Shown here piece after piece: positions 1 through 5,199 of a stretch of DNA of 5,199 bases. The translations under genes were made by a program, and so were the position numbers. The first letter of the stretch is position 1, and every line of letters begins with the position of its first letter. The notes below the pieces were generated by a model. The model saw only the letters and a program-made list of their open reading frames with translations, made no database searches and had not been told where the DNA came from. Origin of the DNA: Candidatus Eiseniibacteriota bacterium (GTDB taxonomy: Bacteria; Eisenbacteria; RBG-16-71-46; CAIMUX01; VGJL01); the NCBI GenBank assembly GCA_014729455.1, contig WJJW01000037.1, positions 1 to 5,199 on the forward strand. The letters are read 5' to 3'.

Positions 1-108
1 CAGTGGGCGGGTCGTGGGCGGCCCTCCTTTGTGAATTCTGGCGCAACTGGCCCCGGGGCCAGTTGCGCCAGAATTCACAAAGGAGGGCCGCCCACGACCC
101 GCCCACTG
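1..108. repeat. Perfect 108-base palindrome (54-base arms, no spacer)
   Basis: Bases 1-54 are the exact reverse complement of bases 55-108, checked base by base with no mismatch. The centre is CCCC|GGGG at 54/55. The arms include the mirrored GTGAATTC / GAATTCAC and CAACTGG / CCAGTTG blocks, and each arm carries two GTGGGCGG copies (3-10 and 14-21, mirrored on the other side). The repeat begins at the first base of the window, so it may extend further left. A perfect palindrome of this length with no loop is unstable in living cells. Its position at the edge suggests a fold-back artefact at a contig end. A genuine hairpin element or a very strong bidirectional terminator stem is less likely, and no T-tract follows it. 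Confidence 0.95.
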
Positions 109-453
109 TGCATCCGTCGAAGGCCCCCGACGTAATCATCGGACTTTCATGGCGTTGCTTCGCCTCGGACTGCGGCGGCCGGCCCCGGTCGGGCGCGACC
201 GCCTCGAGCGCCAGGTGTGGCGCGGGGTCAGCCTCACGGTCAGACTCTGGCCGGGTCCGCCGCCGTGTTCGATTCCGCTCTCGTCTTCGGCCCGTTCTGT
301 CTTCTCATGAGATCGATCCGGGTGCCGATCGTTCCGCTTTCCATGGTGGACGTCGCGAGCGGACTGACCGGCAGCGCGGGACTCGACGAAGACGCACCCG
401 TGGCGGTGAACGGAAGCAAGGGCGACGAAGCTCCGTAAGCGCCTCGCCCCTTC
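109..453. other. Non-coding or undetermined stretch, no supported gene
   Basis: This 345-base stretch lies between the palindrome and the 3' end of the lipoprotein gene. Short open frames exist: 149-310 on the plus strand (53 residues), 307-438 on the plus strand (43 residues, overlapping the first by ATGA), and a minus-strand frame reading across the same bases. None has a convincing ribosome binding site or a family I recognise. One small hairpin is visible at 186-201 (CGGTCG, loop GGCG, CGACCG), but it lacks a T-tract on either side, so it does not qualify as an intrinsic terminator. No tRNA or other RNA gene was seen. The stretch should contain the 3' untranslated region of the lipoprotein operon. 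Confidence 0.5.
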
Positions 454-996
454 CTACAACGTCACCCCTTCGAAATCCCTATCCTCCTCGGCCTTCCCCT
501 CGCCGCGCAGCGTGAACCGCTTCTCCGCGATCAGCTCGCGGTAGAGGTAGACCTGCAGGCCGTACTCCCCCGGATCCCGCCGGCCTGGCGGGATCGAGAT
601 CGCACTCTTCAGCGTCGTGTCCTCTTCGCTCGGGAGGTAGGAGACCTTCTTCTTGAACTCGTCGCGTCCGTCGTGGCGGATCCAGACGACGTGGAAGTGG
701 AGCGAGTCGTCGCCGCGGGCGAACACGTTCTCGAGATCGACGAACGCCCAGACCTTCGCGCCCGGCCCCATGTCGAACGACCGGGACACGCCGCGGCGCT
801 TGCCCGTCACCCGGCTCACGGACGACTTCTCCGCGAAGGTGATCGTCGCCCCCACGTCCCCGGGGCGCTTGGGGGGATAGACGAACGTCGAGTCGGCGGT
901 GACGACCGGCGTCTCCTTGCGATCGGCGCAGCCGGCGCAGAGCGCGAGCGCGACGAGCACGACGGCGGCCGTCCGGAGCGGAACGCTGCGATCCAT
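454..996 (-). CDS. Putative lipoprotein with a C-terminal beta-sandwich-like domain, function unknown
   Basis: The gene encodes 180 residues. I chose the ATG at 996 because it is preceded by AAAGGAAG (1009-1002) five bases upstream and opens a typical export signal: MDRSVPLR, a hydrophobic run at residues 9-21, then LCAGC with Cys23 as the probable lipidated residue. Cys instead of Leu at -3 makes the lipobox slightly non-standard. After a linker, residues about 50-165 form one alternating-hydrophobic domain with AFVDLENVF (84-92), FHVVWIRHDG (101-110) and PGEYGLQVYLYRELIAEKRF (142-161), consistent with a small Ig-like or beta-sandwich fold. The tail (165-180) is charged. I cannot assign a family with confidence. 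It lies 29 bases downstream of the CapA-domain gene on the same strand, so co-transcription is likely and a role at the cell envelope alongside CapA is inferred. The open frame continues upstream of 996 into the antisense of capA. That extension lacks protein character and is rejected. Confidence 0.85.
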   Translation of the reverse strand: MDRSVPLRTAAVVLVALALCAGCADRKETPVVTADSTFVYPPKRPGDVGATITFAEKSSVSRVTGKRRGVSRSFDMGPGAKVWAFVDLENVFARGDDSLHFHVVWIRHDGRDEFKKKVSYLPSEEDTTLKSAISIPPGRRDPGEYGLQVYLYRELIAEKRFTLRGEGKAEEDRDFEGVTL

Positions 997-1001
997 CGAG
1001 G

Positions 1002-1009
1002 CTTCCTTT
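1002..1009 (-). promoter_or_regulatory. Shine-Dalgarno of the lipoprotein gene
   Basis: On the minus strand the bases read AAAGGAAG, five bases before the ATG at 996. This decides the start, because the open frame extends nearly 300 codons further upstream. The site falls in the 29-base gap after the capA-like stop codon (1028-1026), which fits translation from a shared transcript. Confidence 0.6.
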
Positions 1010-1025
1010 CCGTTCGAGCGTCGGA

Positions 1026-4000
1026 TCACTTCAGGTGCAGGACCTTCCGGGTCGTGGTCTCCTCCCCCACCTGCAGCCGGCAGAAGTACAGCCCGGCGGC
1101 GAGGCCGTCCGGTTCCCACGTAGCCTGGTGGCGGCCGGCGGAGCGGACCCGATCCTCCAGGAGCGCCACGCGGCGTCCGCCGAGATCGAACACCTCCAGC
1201 CGGACCTGTCCAGCACGCGGGAGACGATACGCGATCCCGACTTCGGATCGGAAGGGGTTCGGCCAGACCGACGTGAAGCCTGCCGCCAGGGCCGGCTCGT
1301 CCCCCGCCTCCTCCGGCGCCGCCACCGGCAAGCCCTCCGGCACCTGCTCGGTCCAGACGATCCGCACCGAGTCGGCCGCGTCCGGCACCCGCACCTGCAG
1401 GAAGCGCAGGTTGTTCGGATACGGCACGTCGATCGGCGTCTCGGCCGGCGCCCACGGCTCCCACTCGACCAGCCGCACCTCGTCGAACCACTGGTACGCG
1501 TCTCCGTCCTGCGGGCGCTCGCCGTGGCAGACCACGTTGAAGTAGTTCGCCTCCTCCAGTACCGTCGCGTCGTTCCAGACGAACGTCCAGTCGTTGGTCC
1601 CGTCGAGCAGCTCCCCCGCCTCGAACTCCTCGACGAACCCACCGTAGCGGCCCTCGTAGAACCGAGCGGTGATCCCGACCTCGCGCGCGTTCTCCGTGCG
1701 GATCCATCCGCTCACCGAGAAATCCGTCCCCCCGAGAATCGGAGGGGATCCCTCCAGATCGGTCGTCACCGGCCCATGGTTCTGCGGATCGCGGTGCTGG
1801 CGCAACGATCGGCGCCCCTGGCGATACACCGTGTCGTCGTACTCCTCGTCCGGGCTGTTCAGCCGCCACAGGGTCGCCCCTTCCGCCTCGAAGTCGCCGT
1901 GCCAGAGGATCTCACGGCCGACCCGCACCTCCGCGCCGGGCGGGTCGATCGAGACGATCCCGGAGAGCGTCCCGTCGGCATCGCGCGGGATCGGCGCGGT
2001 GATCCACGCGCCATCTCGCTCCTCCGCCGCGACCGTCCGCTCCTCGACCGCCTCCTGCCACGGGACCGCCTCCGGATCGGTCCAGATCGTGCCCGTCATC
2101 GCGTACGGGTTGACGGTCACCACGGTCGCCAGCTCGCGCGAGTAGTCGGCGACCCGATCGAGGATCTCGCGGCCGAGCCGGCCGCTCGCCGGCTGCGGGA
2201 CCATCTCGTCGATGAACACGGGACGGTAGGTGTACGACCGGAAGCCGGTCTTGTCGAACTCCGTCGACAGGATCATCGACGGGAACGTCTCCACGAAGGT
2301 CTGGTCGAAGGCGAAGTTGCCCATGCTGTGGGCGATCAGCACGCCGTTGTAGACCTCGAACCCCTGCAGCACGTGCGGATGGTGGCAGATCACCAGGTCG
2401 GCGCCGGCGTCGACCGCCCGCCACCGCAACTCCCGATCCGACAGCGACGGCCGCGTCGGAAACGTGAAGTCCATCATCTGCGGGCTCGGGCCGACCGCAT
2501 CGTACGGCGGCTCCTGCTTCGGGATCCCGAACGCCGCGCCCGGGTCGGTCGCGTACTCGCTGCCGGAGTGGACCTGCAGCACGACCAGGTCGACCACCTC
2601 GCGGATCCCGCCGATCGCACCGGTCAGGTTCGGCTCGACGTGGTACGAGAAGCCCGGCTTGTTCGCAGCCGCGTCGAGGAACGGCTGGTAGTTCCACTCC
2701 CGCCCGGTCCGGTTGCACTGGCCGAGGAATCCGAGCGCGACCCCGTTCTCGGTCCAGATCGTCGCCTGGTTGGCGAAGTACTCATTGTCGCCCGCGCCGG
2801 ACCAGCGGATCTCGGCGGCGTCGAGGACCTCCTGCGTCTCCTCCATCCCGCGCTGGCCGAAGTCGATGATGTGGTTGTTGCCGAGCGAGACGACGTCGAT
2901 CTCGGCGAACACCAGGCCGGCGACGTTCTCGGGGCTGCCGCGGAAGATGTACGACTTCGTCGGGTGCGGCTCCCCCTCGTCGGTCAGCGGCGACTCGAGG
3001 TTGCAGATCGTGACGTCGGCCGCATCGCCGTAGATCGGCTTCGTCGGCGTGAAGACCGCCTCGACCCCCTCCTCGTAGATCACCCCGCCGGGCTGCTCGT
3101 AGCGGCGCGCCAGCATCACGTCGCCGGCGATGTTCATCGTCGACGGCCCCTCCGGCTCGCCCGGCTCGACGGTCACCTGCGCGCTGTCGCGTCCCCAGAG
3201 GCCCAGCTCGTCGCGCGCCCCCAGCGTGACGGTGTAGGTGTGGTCCGCCTCGACGAGGAACTCGTGGAACGGGGCCTCCTCGTCGGAGAAGGTGCTGTCG
3301 CCGAAGTCCCACGCGAAGGTGAACGCGTCGCTGTCGGGATCGTAGACCTCTGCCTGGAACTGCACGCCGACCCGGAACAGCGACGCGGCGATCCGCTCGA
3401 CCTCCTGCCGGCCGACGAGGATCTCGGCGAGCGGGGCGACGGGCAGATCCTCGGTCACGTCGATCACGTCGTCGAAGAGCGTGATCCCCTCCGGGACCTC
3501 GTCGTGGTCGTTGATGTAGACCAGGTCGGTCACGTCCGGGTAGTAGCCGAAGCGGTGGAACCAGTCCCGGCCGACCGGCAGCTCGTAGATCTGCCACTCG
3601 TGAACCGGGAATGCCCCCTGGTACTCGACCTCCCAGACCTCGCTCGTCGGAAGCTGCGTGCCGGCGAAGGTGTAGAGCAGCACGTCGGTGCCGTTGGCGA
3701 TCCCGAACGCCTGCATCTCTCCGATCTCCTCGATGTAGGCGGCGACCCGGAAGACGGTCTCTCCGTCGATCGGATACGGCGCGATCGGCTGGCGCTTCCA
3801 GCTGTTTCCCCAGATCCGCAGCGAATAGGCCGATCCGTCGTGGGTGTTCTCGTCGGTCAGCTCCCACTGGTTCGGGTCCTGGTCCTGGTCGGCGTCGTAG
3901 GAGACCAGGTCGACGCTGCCGGACTCGAAGTCGGCCAGCACCGTGCCGCGCGGGCCGGCGGCCGAAGCCGGCGTGGCGAGGGCGATCCAGAGGACGAAAT

Positions 4001-4043
4001 ACGGCAGGAGACGGTGCAAGGGGATCGGGATCGAGACGGTCAT
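1026..4043 (-). CDS. Secreted multidomain CapA-family (PGA_cap) protein with PKD, jelly-roll-like and C-terminal sorting domains
   Basis: The gene encodes 1005 residues, far longer than stand-alone CapA/PgsA proteins (roughly 380-420). A signal peptide occupies residues 1-29 (hydrophobic run 12-24, cleavage near ASA/AG). Residues about 33-198 form a first beta-sandwich or carbohydrate-binding-like module opening with ADFESGS. Residues about 205-293 are a PKD domain with WDFGD (245-249). The CapA (PGA_cap, metallophosphoesterase-like) domain spans about 302-615. Its motifs are AGDVMLAR (306-313), CNLESPL (347-353), GNNHIIDFG (388-396), VHSGSEY (491-497), ADLVICHHPHVLQG (548-561) and AHSMGNFAFD (571-580). 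Residues about 710-862 resemble a CBM4/9-like module (ILWHGDFE to WFDEVRL). Residues 922-1005 form a T9SS/FlgD-like sorting domain with VWPNPF (926-931), VFDLGGRRV (951-959), GLYFCRL (984-990) and a basic end. CapA proteins act outside the cytoplasm in PGA export or anchoring, and the exact chemistry is unsettled. The ATG at 4043 follows AGGAG and starts the signal peptide. In-frame ATGs at 4094 and 4097 lack a Shine-Dalgarno. The assignment to the CapA family is secure; substrate and surface location are inferred. Confidence 0.93.
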   Translation of the reverse strand: MTVSIPIPLHRLLPYFVLWIALATPASAAGPRGTVLADFESGSVDLVSYDADQDQDPNQWELTDENTHDGSAYSLRIWGNSWKRQPIAPYPIDGETVFRVAAYIEEIGEMQAFGIANGTDVLLYTFAGTQLPTSEVWEVEYQGAFPVHEWQIYELPVGRDWFHRFGYYPDVTDLVYINDHDEVPEGITLFDDVIDVTEDLPVAPLAEILVGRQEVERIAASLFRVGVQFQAEVYDPDSDAFTFAWDFGDSTFSDEEAPFHEFLVEADHTYTVTLGARDELGLWGRDSAQVTVEPGEPEGPSTMNIAGDVMLARRYEQPGGVIYEEGVEAVFTPTKPIYGDAADVTICNLESPLTDEGEPHPTKSYIFRGSPENVAGLVFAEIDVVSLGNNHIIDFGQRGMEETQEVLDAAEIRWSGAGDNEYFANQATIWTENGVALGFLGQCNRTGREWNYQPFLDAAANKPGFSYHVEPNLTGAIGGIREVVDLVVLQVHSGSEYATDPGAAFGIPKQEPPYDAVGPSPQMMDFTFPTRPSLSDRELRWRAVDAGADLVICHHPHVLQGFEVYNGVLIAHSMGNFAFDQTFVETFPSMILSTEFDKTGFRSYTYRPVFIDEMVPQPASGRLGREILDRVADYSRELATVVTVNPYAMTGTIWTDPEAVPWQEAVEERTVAAEERDGAWITAPIPRDADGTLSGIVSIDPPGAEVRVGREILWHGDFEAEGATLWRLNSPDEEYDDTVYRQGRRSLRQHRDPQNHGPVTTDLEGSPPILGGTDFSVSGWIRTENAREVGITARFYEGRYGGFVEEFEAGELLDGTNDWTFVWNDATVLEEANYFNVVCHGERPQDGDAYQWFDEVRLVEWEPWAPAETPIDVPYPNNLRFLQVRVPDAADSVRIVWTEQVPEGLPVAAPEEAGDEPALAAGFTSVWPNPFRSEVGIAYRLPRAGQVRLEVFDLGGRRVALLEDRVRSAGRHQATWEPDGLAAGLYFCRLQVGEETTTRKVLHLK

Positions 4044-4046
4044 CGG

Positions 4047-4055
4047 CTCCTCTTC
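4047..4055 (-). promoter_or_regulatory. Shine-Dalgarno of the CapA-family gene
   Basis: The minus strand reads GAAGAGGAG, then CCG, then the ATG at 4043. The three-base spacing is tight but the purine run is long. It favours this start over the in-frame ATGs at 4094 and 4097, which have no purine-rich site and would add about 17 polar residues in front of the signal peptide. Confidence 0.55.
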
Positions 4056-4092
4056 ATGCTGTGCGGCCTGCTCTGCGGTTCGGATCGGGACC

Positions 4093-4125
4093 ATCATACC
4101 ATACTCGGACCGGATCCTGTTGCAA
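4093..4125 (-). promoter_or_regulatory. Candidate promoter for the capA-like/lipoprotein operon
   Basis: On the minus strand TTGCAA (4125-4120) is followed after 16 bases by TATGGT (4103-4098), which overlaps a better -10-like TATGAT (4098-4093). This predicts a start near 4086 and a leader of about 40 bases before the ATG at 4043. The match is moderate: TATGAT has no good -35 at 17 bases, and the sigma-factor preferences of this lineage are unknown. Confidence 0.35.
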
Positions 4126-4185
4126 TTCAGGAGGTTACGAAACCGGACGGACGAGGCGATGCGCGCGCGGTCCATTCGGTCCGCT

Positions 4186-4214
4186 TTGCGGGCGACCCGC
4201 GGAACGTGTAGGAT
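4186..4214 (+). promoter_or_regulatory. Candidate promoter for capB
   Basis: TTGCGG (4186-4191) and TAGGAT (4209-4214) are separated by exactly 17 bases, a sigma-70-like arrangement. The predicted transcription start is near 4221, giving a leader of about 30 bases before the TTG start at 4251. The direct CGGTCC pair ends just upstream of the -35 element. The call rests on hexamer similarity only. Confidence 0.35.
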
Positions 4215-4239
4215 TGTAATGGCTTTCTCTTTCCATGTC

Positions 4240-4246
4240 GGGGAGG
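4240..4246 (+). promoter_or_regulatory. Shine-Dalgarno that fixes the TTG start of capB
   Basis: GGGGAGG ends four bases before the TTG at 4251. The capB frame opens after a TAG at 4209-4211, and the TTG is the only ATG, GTG or TTG codon between that stop and the conserved coding part. The nearby ATGs at 4219 and 4235 are in other frames. Confidence 0.65.
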
Positions 4247-4250
4247 TCTC

Positions 4251-5199
4251 TTGACCGTACTGCTGGTCCTCCTGGCCATCATTCTCGCCGTCTGGACCCA
4301 CGAGGCGTGGGTCCACCGACGGGCGCTGCGGGCGATCCCGATCCGGATCCACGTCAACGGGAGCCGCGGGAAATCGTCGGTGACCCGGCTGCTCGCCGCC
4401 GCCCTGCGGGAGGCGGGGATGCGGACGATCGCGAAGACGACCGGGTCCAAGGCGCGGTTCATCCACGCCGACGGGACCGAGGAGCCGGTGATCCGGATCG
4501 GCACCCCGAACATCTGCGAGCAGATCGGAATCCTCGACCGGGCGCGGCGCGAGGGGGCCCAGGCGCTCGTCATGGAGTGCATGGCGATCCGGCCCGACCT
4601 GCAGAAGGTCTGCGAGGACCACATCATGCGGTCGACCCACGGGGTGATCACGAACGTCCGTCCGGATCATCTCGACGTGATGGGGCCGACGGTCTTCGAC
4701 GTGGCCGTCGCGCTGGCCACGACGGTTCCCCGGAACGGCGTGGTCGTGGTGGGCGACGCGCGCCACGCCGGTCCGCTCCGGCGGGCGGCGCGGGACCGCG
4801 GGACGGAGATCCGCTTCGGCGACGCCGGCAAGCTGCCGACCGACGCGATGCTCGGGTTCACCTACCTGGAGCTGGAGGAGAACGTCGCCACGGTCCTCGA
4901 GATCACGCGCAGCCTCGGCGTCGAGGACGCGGTCGCCCTGCGCGGCATGGTCAAGGCGATCCCGGATGTCGGCGCCTGCACCCGCTGGGAGATCACCCAC
5001 CAGGGCCGGCCGATCGAGTTCCTCAACATCTTCGCGGCCAACGACCTCGAGTCGACCGTGACGATCTGGGACAAGCTGGCGCTCGGCACGCCGAACGGCA
5101 AGACGACCTTCGCGCTGCTCAACCTGCGCGGCGACCGCGTGGACCGATCGATCCAGTTCGCCGAGACGGTCGAGAACCGGATCCGGGCGGATTATTACG
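4251..5199 (+). CDS. capB: Poly-gamma-glutamate synthase ligase subunit CapB/PgsB, 3' end cut by the window
   Basis: A Mur-ligase-related, ATP-dependent amide ligase that polymerises glutamate through gamma linkages, working with CapC/PgsC at the inner face of the cytoplasmic membrane. The window holds 316 codons plus one base, compared with about 393 residues for Bacillus subtilis PgsB, so roughly 75-80 C-terminal residues lie beyond the right edge. Residues 2-15 form a hydrophobic N-terminal segment, as in PgsB, which likely anchors the protein. Conserved stretches are RIHVNGSRGKSSVTRL (32-47, with the P-loop NGSRGKS), AKTTGSKARFI (61-71), ECMAIRPD (109-116), NVRPDHLDVMGPT (135-147), FAANDLEST (261-269) and NLRGDRVDRSIQFAE (291-305). 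These line up in order with PgsB. No frameshift or internal stop is present. The start is TTG at 4251 after GGGAGG. It is transcribed away from the CapA-domain gene, unlike the usual capBCA order. capC would be expected immediately downstream, outside the window. Confidence 0.96.
   Translation, partial: MTVLLVLLAIILAVWTHEAWVHRRALRAIPIRIHVNGSRGKSSVTRLLAAALREAGMRTIAKTTGSKARFIHADGTEEPVIRIGTPNICEQIGILDRARREGAQALVMECMAIRPDLQKVCEDHIMRSTHGVITNVRPDHLDVMGPTVFDVAVALATTVPRNGVVVVGDARHAGPLRRAARDRGTEIRFGDAGKLPTDAMLGFTYLELEENVATVLEITRSLGVEDAVALRGMVKAIPDVGACTRWEITHQGRPIEFLNIFAANDLESTVTIWDKLALGTPNGKTTFALLNLRGDRVDRSIQFAETVENRIRADYY

Larger units (their letters stand above)
4044..4250. promoter_or_regulatory. 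Divergent intergenic region between the capA-like gene and capB
   Basis: These 207 bases separate two start codons that point away from each other, so both promoters should lie here. Two patches (about 4090-4141 and 4209-4235) are visibly richer in A and T than the surrounding genes. CGGTCC occurs twice in direct orientation nine bases apart (4168-4173 and 4177-4182) and once inverted (4107-4112), a possible but weak operator pattern. I saw no riboswitch or attenuator structure. Confidence 0.7.

Noticed and set aside
186..201. Small hairpin CGGTCG-GGCG-CGACCG as a terminator
   Set aside because: The stem is only six base pairs, there is no T-tract on either strand, and such stems are frequent by chance at this GC content.
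3..515. Plus-strand 170-codon frame starting inside the palindrome
   Set aside because: It reads through the palindrome and across the 3' end of the lipoprotein gene, is Arg/Ser-rich, and has no ribosome site or recognisable domain.
997..1869. Upstream extension of the lipoprotein frame by 291 codons
   Set aside because: The extension is Arg/Gly-rich, lies out of frame within the CapA gene on the same strand, and precedes a clear ribosome site and lipoprotein signal at 996.
1035..4211. Very long plus-strand open frame (over 1000 codons) antisense to the CapA gene
   Set aside because: It is Arg/Leu/Asp/Val-rich low-information sequence, mirrors the codon pattern of the real gene on the other strand, and has no domains. 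Long antisense frames are common in high-GC genes.
4044..5000. Upstream extension of the CapA frame by 319 codons across the intergenic region and through capB
   Set aside because: The added residues have no domain character, would run antisense to the clearly conserved capB, and would place the signal peptide in mid-protein. The start at 4043 has its own Shine-Dalgarno.

Overview
The window is high in GC and carries a poly-gamma-glutamate (PGA) capsule-type locus. Gene style suggests a didermal bacterium of the broad FCB assemblage, such as Candidatus Eisenbacteria, Latescibacteria or Krumholzibacteria. This rests on a lipoprotein, a large secreted mosaic protein with PKD and carbohydrate-binding-like modules, and a C-terminal PNP...GLY type sorting/FlgD-like domain. 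The lineage is inferred, because no rRNA or marker gene is present.

Layout, left to right. Bases 1-108 are a perfect zero-spacer inverted repeat (two 54-base arms) flush with the window edge, possibly a contig-end fold-back. Bases 109-453 hold no gene I can support. Two minus-strand genes follow: a 180-residue lipoprotein (454-996) and, 29 bases upstream of it in transcription order, a 1005-residue secreted CapA-domain protein (1026-4043). They probably form a two-gene operon read as capA-like then lipoprotein. A 207-base divergent intergenic region (4044-4250) separates them from a plus-strand gene (4251 to the right edge, truncated) encoding the PGA synthase ligase subunit CapB/PgsB. It starts at TTG after a GGGAGG Shine-Dalgarno.

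CapB/PgsB-type amide ligases make the poly-gamma-glutamate chain at the inner membrane, with the membrane protein CapC/PgsC, which would be expected just right of the window. CapA/PgsA-type proteins, with a metallophosphoesterase-like fold, act outside the cytoplasm in export, retention or processing of the polymer. Here the CapA domain sits inside a much larger exported protein, flanked by a PKD module and two jelly-roll-like modules and ending in a sorting-type domain. It is transcribed away from capB with an uncharacterised lipoprotein. The divergent arrangement, the elaborated CapA and the lipoprotein are the most unusual points of the window.
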